Of a DNA stretch of 64,000 nucleotides, positions 18,166 to 27,400 are shown piece after piece. How positions within the stretch are numbered: position 1 is the stretch's first letter; each line of letters opens with the position of its first letter. Source of the stretch: VAZQ01 sp963771845 (GTDB lineage: Bacteria; Pseudomonadota; Alphaproteobacteria; Rhizobiales; Xanthobacteraceae); NCBI GenBank assembly GCA_963771845.1, contig CAVYVC010000012.1:6846-70845 (forward strand), read 5' to 3'. Below the pieces are notes generated by a model. The model was not told where the DNA came from. It did not search any database and saw only the letters and a list, made by a program, of their open reading frames with translations. Position numbers and translations under genes: made by a program.

Positions 18166-18444
18166 ATGTCCGAGAAGCCAGAGTCAGACGAAGAACGGCC
18201 GTGTCTGCATTGCCTGATTGCCGACACGATCGATGACTTCTACGCAGAATATGGCTCGCTGAGCGGCGAGAAGGACACCATTGATATGGATGAGATTATT
18301 TCCGCGCTCGGTAAAACCGTAGCGGAGATGACCTATGGCTCCGACGCTACGGTCCGCCAACGCATCGTGGAGGATTTGTTGAGCGAGATATCCAGATTTG
18401 AGGCTGAATACGCGAGCGCGCCAGGCTCCGACATGCGGCATTGA
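18166..18444 (+). CDS. Conserved small acidic hypothetical protein
   Basis: I do not recognise this 92-residue protein as a named family. It has a CLHC pair near residue 15, is acidic, and appears helical. A GAAAGGA ribosome-binding site ends 6 bases before the ATG at 18166, which is strong support for translation and for this start over 18133. It lies between metG and tatD on the same strand. The CxxC could bind a metal, but a single pair is weak evidence. Confidence 0.72.
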   Translation: MSEKPESDEERPCLHCLIADTIDDFYAEYGSLSGEKDTIDMDEIISALGKTVAEMTYGSDATVRQRIVEDLLSEISRFEAEYASAPGSDMRH

Positions 18445-18495
18445 AGCGCGATAGAATTGATTGAAAGGAATTGGCGGCCAACAGCCTGCCCCCCG

Positions 18496-19287
18496 ATGCT
18501 GGTCGATAGCCATTGTCATCTCGACGTTCCGGATTTTGCCGGCGAGCTCGACGACGTTATGGCGCGCGCACGCGCGGCTGGCGTTGGATCGCTCGTGACC
18601 ATATCCACTCGGGCTAAACAGCATGCCCAGGTTCTGGCAATCGCCGAGCGATTTCCGGAAGTTTACTGCTCGCTGGGCACACATCCGCACCATTCGCAGG
18701 AGGAGCTCGATATCTCCGCCGATGATTTGACGACGCGTGCGGATCATCCCAAGATCGTGGCGATTGGGGAGGCGGGCCTCGATTACCATTACAATTTCAG
18801 TGCGCGCGACGCGCAGCATCTCACTTTTCGCAAGTACATCGCCGTTGCGCGCAAAACCGGGCTTCCCCTTATTATTCACTCGCGCGATGCCGATACCGAC
18901 ATGATGGACATCCTTACCGACGAAGCAGGGAAGGGCGCCTTCGCCGCAGTCCTGCACTGCTATACCGGGGGCCCCGATCTTGCGCGGCGCGCGGTGGCGC
19001 TCGGTTTTTCGATTTCCTTCACAGGTATTCTGACGTTCAAAAACTCCGATCAATTGCGGGCAATCGCGCGGCAGCTGCCGTCCGACCGCATCCTCCTCGA
19101 AACCGACGCGCCCTATCTCGCGCCCGTTCCGCACCGGGGCAGGCGCAATGAGCCCGCTTATGTGGTTGAGACGGCCCGGGTGTTGGCCGAGACGCGCGGC
19201 GTATCTCTGAGCGAAATCACCCGCCAGACGACCGAGAATTTCTTCCGGTTGTTTGCCAAAGTGCCGCGTCCGGTCGTCGCGGCATGA
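18496..19287 (+). CDS. tatD: TatD-family metal-dependent deoxyribonuclease
   Basis: This TIM-barrel hydrolase of 263 residues begins with the DSHCHLD metal-binding motif. It continues with GEAGLDYHY and HSRDAD, and ends its barrel with LLETDAPYLAP. TatD enzymes degrade DNA 3' ends and contribute to DNA repair and fragmentation. The start at 18496 places the motif at the very N-terminus, as usual. Its stop overlaps the start of the next gene (ATGA). Confidence 0.94.
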   Translation: MLVDSHCHLDVPDFAGELDDVMARARAAGVGSLVTISTRAKQHAQVLAIAERFPEVYCSLGTHPHHSQEELDISADDLTTRADHPKIVAIGEAGLDYHYNFSARDAQHLTFRKYIAVARKTGLPLIIHSRDADTDMMDILTDEAGKGAFAAVLHCYTGGPDLARRAVALGFSISFTGILTFKNSDQLRAIARQLPSDRILLETDAPYLAPVPHRGRRNEPAYVVETARVLAETRGVSLSEITRQTTENFFRLFAKVPRPVVAA

Positions 19288-20084
19288 CGTTGCGATTTAT
19301 CATCTTGGGATGCGGGTCATCTGGCGGGGTTCCAAGGCCGGCCCTCGGCTGGGGCGACTGCAATCCAAATGATTCCAGGAATCGCCGTCGCCGCACGTCG
19401 CTGCTCGTTGAACGGCGTAATGGCTCCGGCATCACGCGCATCCTGGTCGATACGTCACCCGATTTGCGCGAGCAGCTGCTCGATGCCGAGGTGGATTGGC
19501 TTGACGGTGTCTTCTACACCCATTCGCATGCCGACCACACCCATGGCATCGATGATTTGCGGGCGCTTGTCATCAAGCACCGGCGGCGGATCGATGTGTA
19601 TTTGGATGAAGCCACCGCGCGCGTCATGCATGTCCGGTTCGGGTACTGCTTTCGCTCCCCGCCCGGCAGCGATTATCCACCGATTGTCACGGACCATCGG
19701 CTGGAGGCGGGCGCAACCGCAACGATCCATGGAGCAGGGGGCTCCATTACCGCCTTGCCGTTCCTGCAGGAGCATGGCGGGACTCCCTCGCTCGGTTTTC
19801 GCTTTGGCACCTTCAGCTATTCCTGTGATCTGAGCGCCTTGCCGGACGAGAGCGTTGCGGCCCTCGCGGGGACCGAGATTTGGGTGGTGGACGCGCTTCG
19901 CTATCGGCCGCATCCCAGCCATTTCAGCGTCGCCGACGCGCTGGCCTGGATTGCGCGCGTCAAGCCCCGCCGCGCTATTCTGACGAATCTTCATTCCGAC
20001 CTGGATTTTGAGGAACTGCGCGGAAAGCTTCCGGCCAACGTTGAGCCCGCTTACGATGGCCTCACGATCGAGGTTGCGGAGTGA
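19284..20084 (+). CDS. Metallo-beta-lactamase fold phosphodiesterase (PhnP-like)
   Basis: The 266-residue protein has the MBL metal site HSHADHTHGIDDLR near residue 76. It begins with GCGSSGGVPR, a start shared with PhnP and tRNase Z relatives. PhnP hydrolyses cyclic phosphoribosyl phosphate, but no phn genes are near, so the substrate here is open. Translation is coupled to tatD by a 4-base overlap. At its end the stop overlaps the ATG of a 47-codon frame (TGATG). Confidence 0.9.
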   Translation: MTLRFIILGCGSSGGVPRPALGWGDCNPNDSRNRRRRTSLLVERRNGSGITRILVDTSPDLREQLLDAEVDWLDGVFYTHSHADHTHGIDDLRALVIKHRRRIDVYLDEATARVMHVRFGYCFRSPPGSDYPPIVTDHRLEAGATATIHGAGGSITALPFLQEHGGTPSLGFRFGTFSYSCDLSALPDESVAALAGTEIWVVDALRYRPHPSHFSVADALAWIARVKPRRAILTNLHSDLDFEELRGKLPANVEPAYDGLTIEVAE

Positions 20085-20227
20085 TGTTGAAGGGCGCTTT
20101 AAGAGAAACGGCCCAAGGCACTGAACTGCATGAGGTATTCGGCCTCATGCAGAAGTTCCATAATATTCCTTATGCGAATCAGGCGGCAAAACCAGCCTCG
20201 CTCCGCGCCGCGTCCCCCGTCCCGTGA
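20084..20227 (+). CDS. Possible 47-codon coupled reading frame
   Basis: An uninterrupted frame fills the whole gap between the MBL gene and mazG. Its ATG overlaps the upstream stop (TGATG at 20082-20086). Its TGA overlaps the mazG ATG (TGATG at 20225-20229). I recognise no family. Two nucleic-acid structures lie inside it: a perfect 10-bp hairpin at 20126-20152 and a CATAA-N6-TTATG dyad at 20159-20174. The gap may therefore be regulatory rather than coding. Support for a protein is only positional. Confidence 0.25.
   Translation: MLKGALRETAQGTELHEVFGLMQKFHNIPYANQAAKPASLRAASPVP
20126..20152. promoter_or_regulatory. Perfect 10-bp hairpin upstream of mazG
   Basis: CTGCATGAGG (20126-20135) and CCTCATGCAG (20143-20152) are exact reverse complements around a 7-base loop. 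No T-run follows on the plus strand, so it is a weak candidate for an intrinsic terminator. It could be an attenuator or a protein site ahead of mazG. Confidence 0.45.
20156..20178. promoter_or_regulatory. Candidate operator dyad upstream of mazG
   Basis: The dyad CATAA-N6-TTATG (20159-20174) is flanked by TTC on the left and GAA on the right, which extends the symmetry with a one-base offset. It resembles a dimeric repressor site, and no regulator can be assigned. It lies 50 bases upstream of the mazG start. Confidence 0.35.
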
Positions 20228-21033
20228 TGTCCGATATCGACCGGCTCTTGATGATCATGGCTGCGCTGCGCACGCCCGGTTCCGGCTGTCCATGGGACCT
20301 CGCCCAGGATTTTGCGAGCATTGCGCCCTATACCATCGAGGAAGCCTATGAAGTGGCCGATGCAATTGCCCGTGGCGATATGGATGATCTGCGGGAGGAA
20401 CTGGGCGATCTGCTGCTGCAGGTGATCTTTCATGCCCGTATGGCGCAAGAGCAGGGAGCGTTCGCATTCGCCGATGTGGTCAGAACGCTCACTGAAAAAC
20501 TCGTGCGACGTCATCCCCACGTCTTCGGCGATGCCGCAGGGCTCACGTCGAACGAGGTGGAAGGCCTGTGGGAGCGCATCAAGCTGGAGGAACGTGCCGA
20601 GAAATCCCGCGCCCAGAAATCTGGTCCGCATCCGGCCTCGGGGGGTGCGCTTGCGGGAGTGCTGCTAGCCCTCCCTGCCCTCACTCGTGCACTCAAGTTG
20701 CAGGCCAAGGCCGCCAAGGTCGGCTTCGATTGGGACGAGGCGAGCGCCGTGCTCGCAAAAATTCGGGAGGAAGCAGACGAGATCGAAGCGGAGTTGACGC
20801 GCGGTGATGCCGGCAGAGCAGGCTCCGAAATCGGAGATCTTCTGTTCGCCGTGGTCAATCTCGCCCGCCATTTGGGTTGCGATGCTGAAGCGGCGTTGCG
20901 CGCAACAAATTCCAAATTTGAGCGCCGCTTTGCAGCAATCGAGCAGGCCCTCGCAGGGCGCGGCAAGACGGCCGAGCAAGCAACGCTGGCTGAAATGGAC
21001 AGCCTCTGGAACGAGGCGAAATCGAAGGAATGA
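20227..21033 (+). CDS. mazG: Nucleoside triphosphate pyrophosphohydrolase MazG
   Basis: This house-cleaning enzyme hydrolyses (d)NTPs to monophosphates and pyrophosphate. It is 268 residues long and has the tandem MazG domains of the full-length form. The first has the GSGCPWDLAQ start and an EEAYEVADAI helix near residue 39. The second has a KVGFDWDEA segment with further E-x-x-E helices. ATG at 20227 is chosen over the GTG one codon earlier. It converges on hflX, whose stop is 20 bases away. Confidence 0.94.
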   Translation: MSDIDRLLMIMAALRTPGSGCPWDLAQDFASIAPYTIEEAYEVADAIARGDMDDLREELGDLLLQVIFHARMAQEQGAFAFADVVRTLTEKLVRRHPHVFGDAAGLTSNEVEGLWERIKLEERAEKSRAQKSGPHPASGGALAGVLLALPALTRALKLQAKAAKVGFDWDEASAVLAKIREEADEIEAELTRGDAGRAGSEIGDLLFAVVNLARHLGCDAEAALRATNSKFERRFAAIEQALAGRGKTAEQATLAEMDSLWNEAKSKE

Positions 21034-21053
21034 GGACGCGCCGGTCGTATGGC

Positions 21054-22424
21054 TCAGTGCGCCTCGCCGGCGAACTTTGCGCGCGCCTTATCCGCGTTTA
21101 CCGGATCGGTTCGCGCCACAATCACGACCTGGCCGTCATCGCGAAGCTGTTTGGTGATCACCTCCGCGTGCCGGTGAAGCCAGCTCAGCCCAGCACCGTC
21201 GGAAGCGGGGATGACGAGATTGAGCGTAATCCTTCGCTGCGCCAGGCGGGTCTCGATTTGCGCGGCTAATTGGTCAATCCCCTCCCCGCTGAGTGCTGAA
21301 ACGAGGGCCGGCCGCTCACCGGCCGGCCGCCGAGTGGCGAGATTGCTTAGACGGATGCGCATTTCATCGTCGAGCAGGTCGGTCTTATTCCAGACCTCGA
21401 GGATCGCATTTTCCTGAGCAATGCCGAGTTGGCCCAGGACGTGTTCCACGTCGAGCGCCTGCGCCTCGCTGTCTTCCCCCGAGACATCACGCACGTGCAG
21501 AATAAGATCGGCTTCAATAACCTCTTCCAGCGTTGCCCGAAATGCCGCGACCAGCATAGTCGGCAAATCCGCAATGAAGCCGACCGTATCGGACAGGATG
21601 ATTCGCAATCCTTTTGGCAGTTCGATTGCGCGCAGCGTCGGATCAAGGGTGGCAAAAAGCATATCCGTCGCAAGCACACGCGCGCGCGTCATTCGATTGA
21701 ACAAGGTCGATTTCCCGGCATTCGTATAGCCCACAAGGGCTGCAACCGGGTACGGAACCCGCTTGCGGCTGTCACGATGCAGCTTGCGGGTGCGCTTGAC
21801 TTTTTCAAGCTCGGCCTCGATCCGCGCGATACGTTCCTCAATCAGGCGACGGTCGGATTCGATCTGGGTCTCGCCCGGCCCGCCGAGGAACCCGAAGCCG
21901 CCTCGCTGCCGCTCAAGATGGGTCCAGGAGCGCACGAGCCTGCTTTTCTGATAGTTGAGATGGGCAAGCTCAACCTGCAGTGCGCCCTCCCTTGTGCGGG
22001 CGCGCCGGCCGAAAATTTCGAGGATGAGCCCGGTACGATCGAGCACCTTGGCGTTCCAGGCCTTCTCAAGATTACGTTGCTGAACCGGTGATAGCGCGCA
22101 GTCCATCACGACGATGTCGGCGTCCTGGGTCTTGACCAGCCCGGCGATCTCCTCGGCTTTCCCCTTGCCGATAAAGGTTGCCGGGCGGATGGCGCCGACC
22201 GGGACAATGCCGGCGGAGACCACGTTCAAATCAATGGCACGGGCGAGACCTACGGCTTCATCGAGTTGCGATGACGGTGCGCGCGCGGTCGCTCCAGGAC
22301 GCGACCGTGTCGATGCAGCGGCGCGCCCGCGCAGATACGGCTCAAGGACAAGCGCGCGTCCCGTTTCTGACCCGCCATGCGGGCTGAGCCGATCGCTCCG
22401 GCTATCGACCCGTCGAGGCTCCAA
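21054..22424 (-). CDS. hflX: Ribosome-associated GTPase HflX
   Basis: This GTPase splits or rescues ribosomes under stress. The 456-residue product has the N-terminal HflX domain, a coiled-coil linker with a GGPGETQIE segment, and the G domain with P-loop GYTNAGKSTLFN and DTVGFI. The reading frame begins with TTG at 22424, directly after the hfq stop, and no better start is visible upstream. The hfq-hflX order is conserved and implies cotranscription. Confidence 0.95.
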   Translation of the reverse strand: MEPRRVDSRSDRLSPHGGSETGRALVLEPYLRGRAAASTRSRPGATARAPSSQLDEAVGLARAIDLNVVSAGIVPVGAIRPATFIGKGKAEEIAGLVKTQDADIVVMDCALSPVQQRNLEKAWNAKVLDRTGLILEIFGRRARTREGALQVELAHLNYQKSRLVRSWTHLERQRGGFGFLGGPGETQIESDRRLIEERIARIEAELEKVKRTRKLHRDSRKRVPYPVAALVGYTNAGKSTLFNRMTRARVLATDMLFATLDPTLRAIELPKGLRIILSDTVGFIADLPTMLVAAFRATLEEVIEADLILHVRDVSGEDSEAQALDVEHVLGQLGIAQENAILEVWNKTDLLDDEMRIRLSNLATRRPAGERPALVSALSGEGIDQLAAQIETRLAQRRITLNLVIPASDGAGLSWLHRHAEVITKQLRDDGQVVIVARTDPVNADKARAKFAGEAH

Positions 22425-22685
22425 TCAGCCCTTGTCCCCGGCCGCGTGCTCATCCGTCCCTTCAAACAGCTGGATGGGATGGCCCGGCATTATGGTGGAA
22501 ATGGCATGTTTGTAGACGAGCTGGGAATGACCATCACGCCTGAGCAGCACACAGAAGTTGTCGAACCAGGTCACCACGCCCTGAAGCTTCACGCCGTTCA
22601 CAAGAAAGATCGTGAGCGGGGTCTTGTTCTTGCGGACGTGATTGAGGAAGGTATCTTGCAGGTTTTGTGAGCGGTCGGCCGCCAT
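22425..22685 (-). CDS. hfq: RNA chaperone Hfq
   Basis: This is an Sm-like RNA chaperone that pairs small RNAs with mRNAs. The 86-residue product has the QNLQDTFLNHVRK N-terminus and the Sm2 YKHAIST segment intact. I chose ATG at 22685; a longer frame to 22772 adds unconserved sequence. It lies immediately upstream of hflX and 181 bases downstream of the D-amino-acid aminotransferase gene, in the order seen next to ntrX in related genomes. Confidence 0.97.
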   Translation of the reverse strand: MAADRSQNLQDTFLNHVRKNKTPLTIFLVNGVKLQGVVTWFDNFCVLLRRDGHSQLVYKHAISTIMPGHPIQLFEGTDEHAAGDKG

Positions 22686-22866
22686 TGTCGTTGTTCCATG
22701 TTCCTCGAGGTCGTTGTGCCTCGGGGCATCACCGCGGGCCGCGGCGCCCAATCCGAAAGCGAGTACACGCAACGCGGCCCAGTCCCTCCATTACAAGGTA
22801 GGTCCGCGGCTGGCGCAAGCATAAGTTGGGGGCAGCGGATGCATCATCGAGGGCAAAGCGGCCATT

Positions 22867-23724
22867 TCAGCTCCGGGCGGCATGCTCATGGAATTTGGCC
22901 CGCAGCGCAGTCGCCACCAGGCCTGGCGCTCCGTTCCCGACCGCCCGGCCATCGATGCGCACGACCGGCACGACCACTTGGCTGGCGGAGGTCAGGAAAG
23001 CTTCCCGCGATTTATAGGCCTCCTGGGGGGTAAAAGCGCGCTCCTCCAAGCTCAGTCCTTGTGCCTTGATCACTTCGAGCAGTACCGCTCGGGTGATACC
23101 ACGCAGAATGCCCCGGTCCGCAGGGCGGGTGATCACCTTGCCATCGATCGTGACGATCCAGGCATTGCTGGATGATCCCTCGGTGACATGGCCGGAGCTG
23201 TCCACGAACCATGCCTCTTTGGCCCCCTGTTCACGCGCCGCCTGCTTGGCGAGCACGTTGGGCAGAAGCGAGATGGATTTGATGTCCACCCTCTCCCACC
23301 GGTTGTCCGGTACCGTCACGACGGCGACGCCTTCCGCGGCAATTCGTTCGTTTGCCGCCCGATCGAGGCTGCGCGCGGTCACCACCAGACTGGGCTTTGT
23401 GTCTGGCGCGGGAAAGGCATGATCGCGGCGAGCCACTCCGCGCGTGATCTGCAGATAGATGATGCCGTCGCGCACGCGATTGCGATGCAGGCATTCGCGC
23501 ATGACGATCCCGAGCGCTCGATCGGACATGGGCATTGGGATGCGAAGCTCAGCGAGCGAGCGGCGCAAGCGCGTCATATGGCGCTGCTCGTCGACGATAT
23601 GGCGGTCGCGGACTTCGCAGACCTCGTACACGCCATCGGAGAACTGGTAGCCGCGGTCCTCGATATGGACCGTGGCTCGAGCACCGGGAAGGTATCGCCC
23701 ATTCACATAGGCGCTGCGCACCAA
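22867..23724 (-). CDS. dat: D-amino-acid aminotransferase (class IV)
   Basis: This PLP enzyme of fold type IV has 285 residues. It begins with the SAYVNGRYLP strand and has RGYQFSDGVYEV near residue 24, typical of D-alanine transaminase-like enzymes. A conserved EGSSSNAW segment lies near 183. It probably interconverts D-alanine and D-glutamate, but branched-chain or 4-amino-4-deoxychorismate activities cannot be excluded from sequence. It lies between ntrX and hfq on the same strand, a common alphaproteobacterial arrangement. Confidence 0.9.
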   Translation of the reverse strand: MVRSAYVNGRYLPGARATVHIEDRGYQFSDGVYEVCEVRDRHIVDEQRHMTRLRRSLAELRIPMPMSDRALGIVMRECLHRNRVRDGIIYLQITRGVARRDHAFPAPDTKPSLVVTARSLDRAANERIAAEGVAVVTVPDNRWERVDIKSISLLPNVLAKQAAREQGAKEAWFVDSSGHVTEGSSSNAWIVTIDGKVITRPADRGILRGITRAVLLEVIKAQGLSLEERAFTPQEAYKSREAFLTSASQVVVPVVRIDGRAVGNGAPGLVATALRAKFHEHAARS

Positions 23725-23743
23725 CGAGGCTCCGTAACCGTCT

Positions 23744-25108
23744 TCAATCTATGCCGAGCGCCTTGAGCTTGCGATGGAGTGCCGAGCGCTCCATGCCCAC
23801 GAATTCGGCGGTCCGCGAAATATTGCCGCCGAACCGGCTGATCTGCGCAACCAGATATTCGCGTTCGAACACCTCGCGCGCTTCACGCAACGGCAACCCC
23901 ATGAGGTGCTCGCCGCCGTCCCCGCCGGGCATCGAGGGGACCATGGAGCCCACATCCTCGGGCAGCATGTCGGCATTGATGACGGCATCCGGATCTCCAC
24001 CCGCCAGAATCATCAACCGCTCGACATTGTTGCGCAGCTGACGCACGTTGCCCGGCCAATCATGGGACTGCAGCACGGCCATGGCGTCGTCCCCGATCAG
24101 CCGGCGCGGCAGGCCCGTGGCCATTGAGATCTGTTCCATGAAATACTCGATCAGGTGCGGAATGTCGTCGCGCCGTTCCGCCAGCGGGGGCACGCGAATC
24201 GGAACCACGGAGAGCCGGTGGTAGAGATCTTCCCGGAACTTGCCCGCGGCGATTTCGGCTTCGATATTGCGGCCGGTCGAGGAGAGAATGCGCACGTCGA
24301 CTTGCACTTTATTGGTGCCGCCGACGCGCGTGAACGTCTGCTCGACCAGCACGCGCAGAATTTTGTTCTGCGTCTCGCGTGGCATGTCGGCGATTTCGTC
24401 GATGAACAGCGATCCGCCATGGGACTCTTCGAGCGCCCCGACCTTGCGGCCCTGACCGTTCGTCGGCTGCTCGACGCCGAACAGCTCCACTTCCATCCGC
24501 TCCGGCATCATCGCAGCGGCGTTTATGACAATGAAAGGCCCATTGGCGCGGGCGGAGTGGGCATGGATTGCGCGTGCCGTGAGCTCCTTGCCGGCGCCCG
24601 CCGGGCCCACGATCAGAACCCGGCTGTTGGTCGGCGCGATTTTCTCGACCGTCTGGCGCAACTGATTCATCGATGATGATTTGCCGACGAGCACCGACGG
24701 CGAGAGCTGCTTGAGCGCTTTCACTTCGCGCTTGAGGCGCGAAGTTTCGAGCGCGCGCTGGGTGACGAGCACGAGCCTGTCCGCCTTGAAAGGCTTTTCA
24801 ATGAAGTCGTAGGCACCCTGCTTGATGGCGGCGACGGCGGTTTCGATATTGCCGTGTCCGGAGATCATGACGACCGGCAATTCCGGATGCTGTGCTTTCA
24901 TCGCATCGAGCAGTTGCAAGCCGTCAAGCCGGCTGCCTTGCAGCCAGATGTCGAGGTAAACCAGGCTAGGCCGGCGGCTCGCCACGTGTGCGAGTGCGTC
25001 GTCGCTGTCGCGCGCGGAGCGCGTGATGAAACCTTCGTCTTGCAATATGCCGGAGACGAGTTCCCGGATGTCCGCTTCGTCGTCAACAATGAGGATGTCG
25101 TCGGGCAT
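23744..25108 (-). CDS. ntrX: Response regulator NtrX (REC-AAA-HTH)
   Basis: This is the partner of the NtrY kinase. The receiver domain has the phosphoacceptor Asp53 in LVYLDIWL. An AAA+ domain with Walker A GPAGAGKE and a Fis-type helix-turn-helix ending the 454-residue chain follow. The GAFTGA loop, through which classic activators contact sigma-54, is missing: the region reads VELFGVEQPTNGQGRKVGAL. It probably does not activate sigma-54 directly. ATG at 25108 is used, because the longer frame overlaps ntrY. Confidence 0.95.
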   Translation of the reverse strand: MPDDILIVDDEADIRELVSGILQDEGFITRSARDSDDALAHVASRRPSLVYLDIWLQGSRLDGLQLLDAMKAQHPELPVVMISGHGNIETAVAAIKQGAYDFIEKPFKADRLVLVTQRALETSRLKREVKALKQLSPSVLVGKSSSMNQLRQTVEKIAPTNSRVLIVGPAGAGKELTARAIHAHSARANGPFIVINAAAMMPERMEVELFGVEQPTNGQGRKVGALEESHGGSLFIDEIADMPRETQNKILRVLVEQTFTRVGGTNKVQVDVRILSSTGRNIEAEIAAGKFREDLYHRLSVVPIRVPPLAERRDDIPHLIEYFMEQISMATGLPRRLIGDDAMAVLQSHDWPGNVRQLRNNVERLMILAGGDPDAVINADMLPEDVGSMVPSMPGGDGGEHLMGLPLREAREVFEREYLVAQISRFGGNISRTAEFVGMERSALHRKLKALGID

Positions 25109-25110
25109 AG

Positions 25111-27384
25111 CTATCCACTCGTTACGAGTTGAGGGGTGGCAGCTTGCGCCGCGGGCTGCGCCTCGCTGGAGGGGGCGCTTTCCGCGGCAAAGCGCAGTCG
25201 CATCCATGCTCCCCGTTGCCCGGGGATCTTATCGGCGGCATCGCCCAGTTCGATGCGTCCGCCGTGGTCCTCCAATATTCTTCCGACGATCGCGAGGCCG
25301 AGCCCAGTGCCCTTCTCGCGCGTCGTAACGTAGGGTTCGAGCAGGCGGCGCCGGTTGTCCTTCGGCAGCCCGATGCCGTTATCGATGACGTCGATCACGA
25401 CGTCGCCGCCTTCGCGTCCGGCCCACACGCGGATGCGTCCGCGTCCGAGCTCGGACGGTGGAACGGCATTGATGGCTTCGGTCGCGTTCTTGATGATGTT
25501 CGTGAGTGCCTGGGAAATGAGCCGCCGGTCAAAGCGTGCCAGCATCGGGTCTTCTGCGATTTCGACATCGATATCGATATCCGGATTGCCGACACGCTGG
25601 AGGAACACGACTTGGCGCACCGCGTCGGCGACGTCTTCCTGGGCCATCACCGGCTTGGGCATGCGCGCAAAACGGGAGAACTCGTCGACCATTCGCTTGA
25701 TATCGTCGACTTGACGGACAATGGTGTCGGTACACTGTTGGAAGATTCCCCCGTCATCCTTGATCATGGACGCATACTTGCGCCGCAGACGTTCAGCCGA
25801 GAGCTGGATGGGCGTGAGCGGATTCTTGATCTCGTGTGCGATGCGGCGAGCGACATCCGCCCAGGCGGAAGTTCGCTGCGCCGTTACGAGATCGGTGATG
25901 TCGTCAAGCGTCACCACGTATCCCCGTTCGGCTGAGCCGGACTGTTCGCTCGCCACGCGCACCGACAAATTGCGCTCGCGCCCGTTGCGGTTGATGGTCA
26001 CCTGCCCTTGCACAAGACGCTGGAGTCCTGAACGGGCAGCCGAGAACAAATCGCCAAGCTCAGGCACGATCTCCAGGAGTGGCTTTCCTAACGCTTCTGC
26101 ATCGGACCGGCCAATGAGCCGCTCGGCAGAGCGGTTGAGGATGCTGATGCAACTTTCAGCATCCACGCCGATCACTCCGGCGCTTGCGCCCGCCAAAACA
26201 GCTTCGGTGAAACGGCGGCGGCTGTCGATAAGATCGCGAGCGCGCACAATGTCATCGCGCTGCGTACGCAGCTCTTGCGTCATCTTGTTGAATGTCTGGC
26301 CGAGTTGCCCCAGGTCGCCTTCCGAGCGATGGGTCGGAACTTGGACGTAGAGATTTCCGGTCGCAACGATCTGGGCGGCGCCAATGAGCCGGCGTATCGG
26401 TGCAACCAGATAATTCGCGAAGTTGAGTCCGATCCAGACCGCTGACAACAGCACGATCAGCGCGATGACCGTGTACATCAGCCCGAAAGCAATCTGGATG
26501 CCGATCCGGCGCGCTTCGAGATCAGCGTACTGAGCGACGCCTGCCTGGGTTGCCCGCAATTGCGCAAGGACGCGCGGATCGAGCAATCGGGCGATGTACA
26601 GGTAAGTGTCGGTGTAGCCCCGCAGCTTGATGATGGCGGCCACATAGTTGGCCTCCAGGAACATTGCCACCTGTGGTTCCGTGTCGTTGACCCCGGCAAG
26701 CACCTCGGGTGACGGCTTGACGAATGTCTGGTTCACCGCCGCATCGGCTTGGTCGATCACGTTGAGGGCCTTGTCGAGAACAAGGACTGCGGGCAAACCT
26801 CGGATCGAGGCTTGCACCGCGACAAACTGATGGAACTGGTCGCGCGATTGCTCGAACAAGGGCTTGGCGCGAGCGAGCTCGATTGCAATCGCAATGCTGT
26901 CGGCCCGCACGAACTGGACGTGTTCGCGCACATAGGCGTCCGCGACCATCAGCGAATTTTCAATCAATGAATGCGTCTGACGGGAAAACAGCCGGTCGAG
27001 GCCGCGGTCGAGCGTCACGCTCGCCACGATTGCGACCAGCACGGCGGGAACTGCGGCGATGACCGAGAACAGGGCAACGATGCGGACATGCAGCCGGGCG
27101 GCGGCGCGCCCGCGGAGTCTTGCCTGCCAAACGCCCCAGACTTCGCGGGCAATGAATAAAATGAGGAGAACGACGGTGACTGCGTTCACCAGCAGGAGCG
27201 TGACCACCACCTCGTGCGTGGGTGCAATCGGGGTGAGGCCGGCAAGCACCACAAACGTGACTAGAGCCGACAAAAGCGCGATGGCGACCGCACTGAGGCC
27301 GAGCGCCCTTGCAAGCCATCCCGGTGCAGGTGCCGCCGCCGCGCTTACTAGTTCGGCAGTGGCGGCTTGGCCGACATTGGTCAT
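25111..27384 (-). CDS. ntrY: Membrane sensor histidine kinase NtrY
   Basis: This 757-residue kinase has several hydrophobic segments in its first 100 residues, a periplasmic region, and another membrane segment near 310. HAMP, PAS, HisKA (histidine in ARRIAHEIKNPLTPIQ) and HATPase domains follow. It phosphorylates NtrX and has been tied to nitrogen and redox responses in related species. The start at 27384 follows an 8-bp hairpin and a run of ten G on the coding strand. The ntrX start lies 2 bases after its stop, so the two genes are cotranscribed. Confidence 0.95.
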   Translation of the reverse strand: MTNVGQAATAELVSAAAAPAPGWLARALGLSAVAIALLSALVTFVVLAGLTPIAPTHEVVVTLLLVNAVTVVLLILFIAREVWGVWQARLRGRAAARLHVRIVALFSVIAAVPAVLVAIVASVTLDRGLDRLFSRQTHSLIENSLMVADAYVREHVQFVRADSIAIAIELARAKPLFEQSRDQFHQFVAVQASIRGLPAVLVLDKALNVIDQADAAVNQTFVKPSPEVLAGVNDTEPQVAMFLEANYVAAIIKLRGYTDTYLYIARLLDPRVLAQLRATQAGVAQYADLEARRIGIQIAFGLMYTVIALIVLLSAVWIGLNFANYLVAPIRRLIGAAQIVATGNLYVQVPTHRSEGDLGQLGQTFNKMTQELRTQRDDIVRARDLIDSRRRFTEAVLAGASAGVIGVDAESCISILNRSAERLIGRSDAEALGKPLLEIVPELGDLFSAARSGLQRLVQGQVTINRNGRERNLSVRVASEQSGSAERGYVVTLDDITDLVTAQRTSAWADVARRIAHEIKNPLTPIQLSAERLRRKYASMIKDDGGIFQQCTDTIVRQVDDIKRMVDEFSRFARMPKPVMAQEDVADAVRQVVFLQRVGNPDIDIDVEIAEDPMLARFDRRLISQALTNIIKNATEAINAVPPSELGRGRIRVWAGREGGDVVIDVIDNGIGLPKDNRRRLLEPYVTTREKGTGLGLAIVGRILEDHGGRIELGDAADKIPGQRGAWMRLRFAAESAPSSEAQPAAQAATPQLVTSG

Positions 27385-27400
27385 GAACTCATCATCTCGT

